Assembly (NCBI GenBank): GCA_002077065.1
Contig: NAJO01000102.1
Coordinates: forward strand, 1 to 36,175
Source: Cryoendolithus antarcticus
Taxonomy: Eukaryota > Ascomycota > Dothideomycetes > Cladosporiales > Cladosporiaceae
Reading direction: 5' to 3'
DNA length: 36,175 bases
Shown piece after piece: positions 20,620 to 29,460 of this stretch (position 1 is its first letter; every line of letters begins with the position of its first letter). The notes beneath the pieces were generated by a model. The model saw only the letters and a list, made by a program, of their open reading frames with translations, was not told the origin of the DNA and ran no database searches. Both the position numbers and the translations under genes were made by a program.

Positions 20620-22267
20620 ATGCGTGCTTTTCTGCGGCGATGGGTAGATCAGGTAGGAGGATATAAGTACGCTCTCGTTGGGCAGGGTGCTAAGGATGTC
20701 ACTGTTCCTGCATCGTACAAGTCGGGAAGTGTCAATATTTGGACGAGGAAGCGGATTGGCCTGCTCATTATGGGTGCTACGATGATTACTGGTCTTGCTT
20801 TTCTGGCAATCGGGTGAGTCTCAGCGTTACCCATGAAGTTGAAAATGGCCGCTGACAACGTCGACAGTGCCACTGCCTACCCTCATCGTCCCGCAGCGTG
20901 CGACTCAGTCTTCGCCGGCTATCAATGCCAGCCTGAGATCTCCCACTTCTGGGGCCAATATAGCCCCTTCTTCTCAGTCCCCTCGGACATCTCGGCAGAC
21001 ATCCCAGCACACTGCTCCGTAACCTTCGCCTCAGTATTGTCCCGTCATGGAGCCAGGGATCCAACAGCCTCGAAGACTGCAGCTTACAATGCCACGATCC
21101 AGCAGATCCACAAAAGTGTTAGGGACTACACTGGCCCGTACGCCTTCTTGGCGAACTACAGCTACACGCTCGGAGCTGATCAATTGACGCTGTTCGGCGA
21201 GAACGAAATGATCAATTCGGGAATCAAGTTCTACGATCGCTACGAAGACCTAGCCTCGAAGCTCACGCCCTTCATCCGCTCTTCCGGCGAAGCCCGTGTC
21301 GTTGAGTCCGCTCAAAACTGGACCCAAGGCTTCCACGCTGCGAAAGTATCTGATCGCGGCGCGCGCCCTCACGGAGACTCAACGTACCCCTACAGCATTC
21401 TCGCCATCTCCGAGGACGCAGGTGTGAACAACACATTGAACCACGGTCTCTGCACAGTCTTTGAGGACGGTCCAGATGGCGATATTGCTGCAGCTGCACA
21501 GAAGACTTGGTCCAACAGCTTCGCTGCGCCGATACGCAAGCGACTGAACGCGGACTTGGGAGCGAATTTGACGATCACGCAGACGATCTATATAATGGAC
21601 TTGTGCCCGTTCAACACTGTTGCCTCGCCGACTGGCGCTATCAGTCCGTTCTGTGCTCTGTTCACGGAGCAGGAGTGGCATCAGTATGGCTACTACGAGG
21701 TCAGTCCATCTCTCTACCCGTTACAAGTCCACATCTGACGTGCTTTAGTCCCTTAACAAATACTACGGCTACTCCCACGGCAACCCCTTGGGCCCCACCC
21801 AAGGCGTAGGCTACGTCAACGAGCTTATCGCACGTCTCACAAACCGCCCAGTGGTAGACCATACCTCGACGAACAGGACACTCGACAGCAACCCCACAAC
21901 CTTTCCCTTGGGCCGCAAGCTCTACGCAGACTTCTCCCACGACAACGACATGACCGCCATCTTCTCGGCGCTCGGACTCTACAACACTTCAACCACTCCA
22001 ATGCTGCCAAACACCACAGTCGTGGAAGCTGAGCAAGAGGGTGGCTACAGTGCGGCGTGGACTGTTCCATTCGCTGCGAGAGCGTACTTCGAAAAGCTGC
22101 AGTGTCGAGGGGAGAGAGAGGAGTATGTTAGGGTGATCGTCAATGATCGGGTGCAGGCCCTGGAGCAGTGCGGTGGCGACAGGTATGGACGGTGTAAGCT
22201 GAGTAAGTTCGTTGACAATCTGGGGTTTGCGAGGAGTGGAGGAGGCTGGGATCAGTGTTTTGCATAG
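20620..22267 (+). CDS. Histidine acid phosphatase / phytase, membrane-anchored
   Basis: Releases phosphate from phosphomonoesters, possibly phytate, outside the cell or in the secretory route. Exons 20620-20813, 20868-21699 and 21749-22267 (introns 54 and 49 bp) give 514 residues. Catalytic motifs of the branch-2 histidine phosphatases are present: RHGARDP at 124-130 (nucleophile His125) and the proton-donor pair HD at 406-407 in FSHDNDM. Several Cys and N-glycosylation sequons (NYS, NWT, NTT) fit a secreted glycoprotein. Instead of a cleavable signal it begins with about 45 basic/polar residues and then a membrane segment ([20 protein letters not shown], about 46-66), implying a type II anchor. 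The start at 20620 is the first ATG in frame. Confidence 0.92.
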
Positions 22268-22620
22268 CTGCGGACGAATAATAACTTCGCCAGTGCAGAT
22301 CTTTGGTCTGTACAGGAGCCTGGCTCACTCTCAGTAAATGGAGACGTACGATAGCTAAGTCTGACGCGCTGGTGGTAGAGAATTATTCTAAGCTGATCAT
22401 CACACGGTGCATGACTGTGAACAAGAGGAGTCGAATAATCTTGCAACCCCGCCAAAGCAACGCGGACTGCCAATGACTTGGTTTCGCGGCAGTCAAGCTA
22501 GCATCTCCTCCCACTTCACCCACGGGTCCCCCTTTGTCGCCAGCCACGGTGCCTCTTCGGAATTACGTGGGCCATTTGTCCCATCATGTCAGTTCTCAAA
22601 CAGCGTGCCGCGAGACTTGC
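22268..22620. other. Convergent intergenic region
   Basis: About 350 bp between the 3' ends of the phosphatase and GT69 genes. Nothing beyond transcript ends is expected or seen. Confidence 0.5.
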
Positions 22621-24237
22621 TCAGCTCGCCTTATCAGCTGGTGCTTGTACAGTTCCCCACCTCTTGCCACCCTTGCTGTTGTCCGCATTGATGAACGACA
22701 TATGTCTGGTACCGCAGAAAGATCCAGGCCTTGCAATCCTTGTCAGACTCTCGTACCTGCCATGCACTCTTTCGGGCGCTTCTACAGGCCGTGCTACGCG
22801 TTTGCCAGTGCGTGTCGCTGTGTCCCAAGACCACACACGATCGACAACCTCATCGCCCGGTTGTTCTAGCTGCCTGGCATTGAAGCTGGGACGGCTGGCG
22901 ATCCAGTTGATAAAGGCTTGCACTGGCGTGTACAGTCGTTCGAACCGCCTGGTGAAATGGAGACGATCAAGCACGGCTTTTGAATATGCGACCCGTATGT
23001 ACGGGTTCATGAAAATGCCCGACTCGCCCGCAGCCAGCTCAGCGTCTGCCGATGCTGCAATATCAGCATGTACAAGGCAACACTCTGAGGATTCCCAGAA
23101 TGTCTCATTGTCCGCGCGGAAACGTACAGGCTGATTGGTCATCCCACTACGCAGGGCGTCCTCGGTACGAGTCTGAAACCATTGCGCCTCGAACGCAACC
23201 ATTCCACCCCAGCAGCTCTTCACTCTTACAGCATCTGTCTGTGCCAAGACGTCCTTTCTGCTTGCGCCGTCTCCTGCGCCCGTGAACCAGGGGTAGAATG
23301 GCACACCCATGTCAAAGCCCTCGAAATCCCTCGTAGCGAAGGTATCGTAGAACTTGAATGAGTTGATGAAGTCCGTCGCGCAAGCTGCTAGGTATCTTGG
23401 CCGTCCCGTCTTTTCATCTGCATTTGTAGAAAATAGTAAGTTCGCGGCGTCCACTGGATCGAAGATCACGTCGTTAAGGTACAGCAATCGCTCGAACCTG
23501 ATCGCCGATGCAGGCGAGTGCTCGTCGTCCAAGGGTCGAAGTGCTCGATTCCTCACTTCGGCAAGAAAGCCAATCCTGCTCAGCCTTCGTTGACCGTCCA
23601 GTGTGGTGACATGTCGCAGTCCCGAGACGTCCAGATCTTCCACGACAACCGACGACTGGCAGCTTAGGCGCTTTTCAAAGGCACGTAGGGCGATCTTGCT
23701 TCCGTCGTCGGCGTTGTCCTCGTACAGACTAAGAAACACATTATCTGGACCAAGTATGTCGATCAGCCCTAGTAGCGACTTTCCCCAATCGCCCGACACT
23801 AGCTCTCCTCCGGCATCGTATAATGATGCTGCTATGAAAATCTTCTCGTTGCGGACGTTCACTCGTCCAGAGGGTTCTCGCGCCAAATTGCGTAATTCCT
23901 TGTATCTTCTCGGCGGGTTCGAGTAAGAGGGGAAGAACAACCCCGCTACGATCACTAGACAAGCTACACCTGCTAGTGAGACACCAAGCACCTGCAGAAT
24001 GGAGTGGTAGGACAATCGCCATCGTGTTCGCCTGGGAAGGGGGCCACGAATGTAAAGCCACAGTCGAGCAAAGTTCCATGCCTTTCGTTTACGAGGGCGT
24101 GAACGCAACCAAGTCGGCTTCGGTCCATCATCTTCAAAGTCCTCGAGCTCGAGATTGGCTATGTGGTCCCGCTCACTGCTATCTGCGTCGCTGTCATTCA
24201 GTAAAAGGTGGATCTCGCTGCCACGCGACAGCGCCAT
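22621..24237 (-). CDS. GT69 mannosyltransferase, CAP59/CMT1-like
   Basis: Likely Golgi alpha-mannosyltransferase of family GT69, related to the Cryptococcus capsule proteins Cap59 and Cmt1; ascomycete members probably act on cell-wall or glycoprotein mannans. One uninterrupted exon of 538 residues. Type II topology: an acidic/basic cytosolic stretch, a membrane segment at about 80-103 (LQVLGVSLAGVACLVIVAGLF), then a luminal catalytic domain. Family-typical stretches are IFIAASLYDAGGELVSGDWG, GPDNVFLSLYEDNADDGS, ERLLYLNDVIFDP (with the conserved LND), FDMGVPFYPWFTG and SCWGGMVAFEAQWF. Near the C-terminus NPYIRVAYS and SFCGTRHMSF also fit. Start ATG in GCCATTT on the complementary strand, reading MALSRGSEIH. 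Confidence 0.9.
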   Translation of the reverse strand: MALSRGSEIHLLLNDSDADSSERDHIANLELEDFEDDGPKPTWLRSRPRKRKAWNFARLWLYIRGPLPRRTRWRLSYHSILQVLGVSLAGVACLVIVAGLFFPSYSNPPRRYKELRNLAREPSGRVNVRNEKIFIAASLYDAGGELVSGDWGKSLLGLIDILGPDNVFLSLYEDNADDGSKIALRAFEKRLSCQSSVVVEDLDVSGLRHVTTLDGQRRLSRIGFLAEVRNRALRPLDDEHSPASAIRFERLLYLNDVIFDPVDAANLLFSTNADEKTGRPRYLAACATDFINSFKFYDTFATRDFEGFDMGVPFYPWFTGAGDGASRKDVLAQTDAVRVKSCWGGMVAFEAQWFQTRTEDALRSGMTNQPVRFRADNETFWESSECCLVHADIAASADAELAAGESGIFMNPYIRVAYSKAVLDRLHFTRRFERLYTPVQAFINWIASRPSFNARQLEQPGDEVVDRVWSWDTATRTGKRVARPVEAPERVHGRYESLTRIARPGSFCGTRHMSFINADNSKGGKRWGTVQAPADKAS

Positions 24238-26058
24238 TTCCGCAGAATGATCGGCATGTAAGGAAGAGGAAATGTGCAGTACCCAACAGCCCCTGCAGCT
24301 CTAGATTGCAGAAATATCGCGTTCTATCAGAGTGATAATCGCTCGAATGCAAACTGTAGCCTACCTTGGAGAGCGGAGAGATGACACGGCTGACGGGGGC
24401 GGGCGACGACCGCGTTGGAGCGCGTGCACCGCTACGGTGGCTGCAGGTTGCTGTGACCTGTCGCCTGGAAGCAGGACATATGTCCATGGTCCAATCAGAG
24501 CAGGCGTCAGAGTCATGGAGAGCAGCGAGGCTGATTGCCTTGCTTTGCTGTCTGGGCATTGTTGGAACACCAATGGCACCCGATCACACCCATGTACCAT
24601 GTTGGATTCTTTTCTCTGCCTTGGGGTCGCCGCATGGGTCCTTGAGAATGTGATGGCTGCCTCCGCAACGGTGAGATATCGGCAGCAGCATTTCATGTTA
24701 CATGTAGGGGATGAGGATAGATGACGATCACGGCTTAGCGTGAAGTTTATCCATCATCTCTTGATGTGCGAACTTCATGCGCTCCCATATTATTCTGTAT
24801 ACGCATACCACTTACTGATCTGCGCTAGTAGAGCATCAACATCGACTTCTCGAAGGCTCACCGAGAGCGGGGTTCCTGCACTACACACTGCCCTGACAAG
24901 ACTTCTGGCATCCCAACTCACGCTGTCCCTGCAATGCAGTGCTGAGACGGCACAGTGCAGGCGCCATGAACCGGGTGCCCGGAATAACATGAATCGTGGT
25001 AGGTTTTTGGCTTCACGCGTGTCGACTAACCAAAACAGGTTCGGCTACTGGAGAGTACCTGGCGCTTTGTGGGAAATGTATGCAAGGCTGAACATCATCC
25101 CGAATGTTTGGCCAATTGCAGCCAGTCTAGGAAGCTCAGAGTCACCGTCGGCTTCACCAGCATCTCGGACTACTCGCGCCGCTACGTGCCCAGCCAAAGG
25201 CAAGTGGAGTGTCGGCGTCGGTCACAAGTGGGCAGACCGATCTGAGGACCGGAGAGCCGCGAGCGAAGCTGTATGACCGCAAGTACATTGTCCGCGGATT
25301 TTATCACCTGCAGAGTGGGCCTGGCGCCTCTTGAAAGCTATGTGCAGGTGGGCATCGAGCGAGGCTGGATTGAAGCCGCACCTTCGTTTGGAGACATGAT
25401 CGACGCTCCGTGAACAGCCTAGCGCGCGTGTTCTCTCTCATATGGCTGCAAGATCTCTGTCGTGTACATCAATACAGTATATCGGTTCTTGATTGTGTCC
25501 CCGGGACGGCCGTGCAGAAGTCGGCAAGCATCTCAAGCTGCACCAAAAACCCAGGACAACGGCTGATCAGGCCTGGGCAACAAGGAGCCAATATTTTGAG
25601 CTCATTTTGGTGAGGGCACTCGTGCTAGATTGTGGCGTCTGCATTATCACTGAGTTGCTCGCTCAGCCTTGCGCAAGCTGCTACGACGGATGAGACACGA
25701 TATATGTCGACCTCACGTACAGACAAGTCGAGGCTAGCAGATCGCCACCAAGCACGTTGCATGCCCTGATAGGACGTCGCGCAAATGCCCGCCCGTGTGT
25801 GCATGTAGACTTATACTGATGGAGTTGAGGCTGAACGCTCGTCCTCTCTTAGCAAGACAGCAGAGCCCGGGGGTAACAGCGCCCATGGTTTCTTACTTCC
25901 TTTATTCCGCAAGCCGCAAGACCACTATCTCTTCATCAAGCAGCCAAAACATCTGTGGAAGCGACACCTTTGTCTCTGCTATTTGAATCCTTACCTACAT
26001 TCCCAGTTCAAGCGATCGACCTTTCCGGCAATCATTGCAATACCATCGACGTGAAACG
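24238..26058. other. 1.8 kb intergenic with possible gene relic
   Basis: No intact gene is supportable. Around 24990-25413 on the forward strand there is an intron-like stretch: GTAGGT at 25003 and GACTAACCAAAACAG ending at 25039. Open but frame-shifting reading follows, for example ESYVQVGIERGWIEAAPSF ending at the TGA near 25413. This may be a decayed gene, but I recognise no family. The CT-rich and CA-rich stretch at about 25890-26058 is a plausible promoter and leader for the next gene. Confidence 0.35.
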
Positions 26059-27141
26059 ATGCGTCTTCTGCTTTTGATCGCGGCAGCACAAGCTGTGCAT
26101 GCGACTGCCCTTAATACCACACGCTCCGGCCGCTTCCAGCAATGGTTTCCGCTATTCCGGGGATCCTTGAATGACGCGATGGCAAATAACTGCTCTGCTG
26201 CGTATGATATTTATATCAACAGCCCAACACCAAAAGTGCACCCCGAATCCCTCGCATCGGGAGTGATAGACTGCTTGTACAAGTCTGTCTATATTGCTCC
26301 AGGCATCATGGCCAATATGAACAGTGCGACCGTCCTACTCGGCATACTACCCGCCCTGCTACCTTTAGTCGGTTCTGACACCGCGGAAACATCGCTCCTG
26401 GGAGTACGTCGACCGCTGTTCGCAATGCTCCTCGCGGTAAGCTCGCCGTCAGTGTCGCCCATACGCGCTTTCGTATACCCCAACCCTCGCGAAATGCTAG
26501 AGAAGCATGAACTCGGCTTGGACGTGCAGAGCTTGCGAGCTTCAACGGGAACGCTGGTTGCTCTCATCCAATACATTGTCGCCATCGGTGCGGTTGCCAA
26601 CGTTGTTGAGCTCGGCGCCGAGTTGAGCTACATGACTGTCAGTAGCTGGGGCCCCAATGAGACATACCTGATATACTTGTGGACATTCCTCGCTCTTCCG
26701 GTATACGCCTGCGGTCTCGTCTGCCTTCGGCTGCGAGTACATATCGTGAGGGAGCATGCGTCACCGGAGCAGAGCGGCATAAGACATCGTCTGGCAGCCT
26801 GGGCCTGGGGGGAGTTTACGCCTTGTATATTCCATGGGCCGATACGACTTCAGCTTAGACGAGAGACCTACGGATACATCTTCATCTCATGGTTCACGGC
26901 TACTGGAACGGTGCTTCATCTGGTATATGGTGTCTTGGTTTTCTCTAGTCTCTTGTTCATCTCGGTACAGGACGCCGCCGCGGTAGTAATACGTTACTTA
27001 GCGTCGGCCGTCCTGAGCCGAGCTCTGGTCATGTATGAGATTAGTGGGATGCGACAGGCATCGCGCTCATCGGACGCTACCGATGGAATTGGGTTGGACG
27101 CTGGTGGAAGGATGGATGCCTTTGCAATTGCGAAAGTCTGA
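26059..27141 (+). CDS. Polytopic membrane protein, unknown function
   Basis: Single exon, 360 residues, starting at ATG 26059. The N-terminus is a clear signal peptide (MRLLLLIAAAQAVHATA), followed by a short luminal part with N-glycosylation sites (NTT, NCS) and Cys residues. Several membrane segments follow (for example TVLLGILPALLPLVG, LVALIQYIVAIGAVANVV, YLIYLWTFLALPVYACGLVC, TGTVLHLVYGVLVFSSLLFI). The pattern, with SSPSVSPIRAFVYPNPREML in a loop, resembles a family of uncharacterised filamentous-ascomycete membrane proteins I know only from general exposure. No catalytic motif is visible. It sits alone between large gaps. Confidence 0.78.
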   Translation: MRLLLLIAAAQAVHATALNTTRSGRFQQWFPLFRGSLNDAMANNCSAAYDIYINSPTPKVHPESLASGVIDCLYKSVYIAPGIMANMNSATVLLGILPALLPLVGSDTAETSLLGVRRPLFAMLLAVSSPSVSPIRAFVYPNPREMLEKHELGLDVQSLRASTGTLVALIQYIVAIGAVANVVELGAELSYMTVSSWGPNETYLIYLWTFLALPVYACGLVCLRLRVHIVREHASPEQSGIRHRLAAWAWGEFTPCIFHGPIRLQLRRETYGYIFISWFTATGTVLHLVYGVLVFSSLLFISVQDAAAVVIRYLASAVLSRALVMYEISGMRQASRSSDATDGIGLDAGGRMDAFAIAKV

Positions 27142-27634
27142 AGGTGTGATTGGCGGATGTTCCAGGCAGACAATCTCTGAACTTGCTTAAGTGAGTATGC
27201 ATAGTTTAATCGTGACAGTGTTGACTAGCTTGAGGATCACCACGGGCCGCGCCCTTTGCATTGTTCCAGTCCTCTTGCATGACTCATGGTCATACAGACT
27301 CATACTGTCAGTACTTCCAACAAATACACGGCATCTGAATCACTTCGCCACCATAACATGCATACGACCATCCGTGTGATCGGCGTAATGGAGATTTTAA
27401 ACCTGGGTCGTGGCTCGGCCTGCCCATTCTGCGGGGTTCTGACCCCGCAAAGGGAGAGCTACGGAGTGACGCGCTCGGAAAGAGTATAAACATGAGAGCA
27501 AGTCCGTAGCAACGGGCGGATTTTCACCAGGAGCAGGCTGAAGAGCATCAGAGAGATATACGAAAGACACATTGTACTGTTGTGGAGAGGAATCGAAGAT
27601 AGCCCAAATTGACCTACCAGGAAAAGCCGCCACG
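27142..27634. promoter_or_regulatory. Promoter region of serine hydrolase gene
   Basis: A perfect hairpin-type palindrome, TGCGGGGT at 27430-27437 and ACCCCGCA at 27442-27449 with a four-base loop, lies 186 bp before the start codon. Each arm contains GCGGGG, which fits the SYGGRG consensus of the carbon repressor CreA/Mig1, in inverted orientation. TATAAA at 27485-27490 is a reasonable TATA box, 145 bp before the ATG. The regulatory reading is inference from motifs. Confidence 0.5.
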
Positions 27635-29075
27635 ATGGTGAACCAAAAAGCCCAAGATGCGGTGCAGAAGTCGCTTGACAGCGTGACGGGTGACAAGAGC
27701 ACAGGTGTTGCTGGCCTGGTATTTGTCGCAGTAGACAAGCAAGGAAAGGAGATCGCCGCCGTTGCGTCTGGCAACCGCGGACTCGACAGCAAGACGCCCA
27801 TGGATCTCGACACAGTCTTCTGGATCGCGTCTTGCACGAAGTTGCTGGCCACCATGGCCTGTCTGCAGGCCGTCGAACGTGGCCAGCTCAGCCTTGACGA
27901 CTCTAAGCAGGTGTATAAGCTTGCTCCAGAGCTCGAGAAGGTCAAAGTGCTGGAGGACAATGGCTCGCTTGTCGACAAAGAGAACGATATCACTCTTCGA
28001 ATGTTGTTGGACCATACTGCTGGCTTTGGCTATGAGTTCTTCAACCCGAAGCTTAGGGATTTTGGGCGACCGATTGGGTTTGATGTCTTCGGCGCTGATC
28101 AGGAAGAGCTCATGACTGCGCCGCTTGTCAATCAACCCGGAAGGTACTCGAGAATGCTCCCGATAGAATGAACTGACACACGCTGACGTGCAAAAGTCGC
28201 TGGGAGTATGGCATCAATATCGATTGGGCCGGTATCTTGCTCGAGCGGGCGACCGGTGTGAGACTGAATGATTGGATTCAGAAGGAGATCATGCAGCCTT
28301 TAGGTTTGAAGAACATCAACATGTGAGAACGGCGTAGTGAAGGCTTGCCTGAGGATGGAATCACCTGTACTGACTGCATGAGGTAGGTTCCCCGGTGCAG
28401 AAATGAAGAAGAATCTTGCAACCATGCACCAGCGCTGGCCGGAGGTCCACGGTAAGATCGAGGCGCGCGACCACCTTTACCGCAACCCACTGCGAGCCGA
28501 GACGAAAGAGCAACAGGACAGGCTGCTACACAGTGGCGGTGCCGGTGCTTTCGCCAAGCCAAAGGAATACGTCCAAGTATTGGCCACGTTGCTCAACGAT
28601 GGGAAGAGCCCCATCACTGGCGCGCAGATCCTCAAGGCCGAGACTGTCAAGATGATGTTCGAGAATTCAATCCCAAAGCACCCAGACTTTGCACGACAAG
28701 GCATTCCAGCGGCGAAGGCGGAGATGACGAATCCGGCACCAGAGCTGTATCCTCAGGAGTGAGTGGCGAGTGATCCCAGATCGTGTGCAATGCTGACATT
28801 CATCGTCCAGGGGCAATCCTCCTCAAGGCTGGGGCTTAAGCTTCATGATCACCCAAGAGCCAGGCGCGACTGGTCGCGGCGCGAACACAGGCTGGTGGGC
28901 CGGCATTGCCAACCTCTTCTGGTGGGCAGATCGCGAGAAGGGTGTGGCAGGAATGATCGCATCACAGGTGATGCCATTCGGAGACCAGCATGTCATGGGA
29001 CAATGGGGAGCGTGTGAGGCTGCGGTGTATGCTGCTCACTCCGCAGACCCAGATGTTGGAAGCTTGAAGGTTTGA
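27635..29075 (+). CDS. Beta-lactamase-fold serine hydrolase
   Basis: Member of the serine beta-lactamase/penicillin-binding-protein-like esterase superfamily (class C-like, relatives of family VIII esterases and LovD-type acyltransferases); the true substrate is unknown. Four exons, 27635-28143, 28197-28322, 28387-28758 and 28811-29075, with introns of 53, 64 and 52 bp, give 423 residues. The nucleophile motif SxxK is SCTK at 66-69. LLDHTAGF and WEYGINIDWAG (about 172-182) are the usual following landmarks, with Tyr174 a candidate catalytic base, and GRGANTGWWAGIANLFWW lies in the C-terminal part. There is no signal peptide, so it is probably intracellular. The start at 27635 is the first ATG of the frame. 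Confidence 0.9.
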
Positions 29076-29460
29076 GCTGCAGCTAGGTAGCTTTGTAATG
29101 GGTTTGATCATCACTGAGCGTACCAATTGCACACATAGAGCCGCGTGCCGTCCTTCACCATCCTCTATGGACTCGAGCTTTAGTATAGTGAAAACAATAA
29201 TGCTGCTGAAGTGGTCAGAGTGGATGGATCGACGGTCAGATACGCGATGAGCTCGGACCAAGTGTCAAAGAAGCGCGACTTCGCGTGTGCTTCGATCGAC
29301 TTCTACAACCCAACAAACGGGGGCTGCACTTCTTTGTACAGTGCGGTCAACAATAGCAGAATACCAACTTCCGCGTATGCGCTGCTACAGCATCCGCGAT
29401 AAGACTAATCATTACTTTCCAAGTAGTACATTCCCATTCTGATACACATACTCAATCAAC
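29076..29460. other. Intergenic
   Basis: About 385 bp between two forward genes, presumably terminator and promoter. No gene or conspicuous repeat was seen. Confidence 0.5.

Noticed and set aside
22586..23134. 182-codon forward ORF opposite GT69
   Set aside because: It is antisense to the clearly conserved GT69 coding sequence and shows no motifs.
24740..25276. 178-codon forward ORF
   Set aside because: It runs through an apparent intron and has no family resemblance or compositional sign of a real protein. It is treated as part of the possible relic only.
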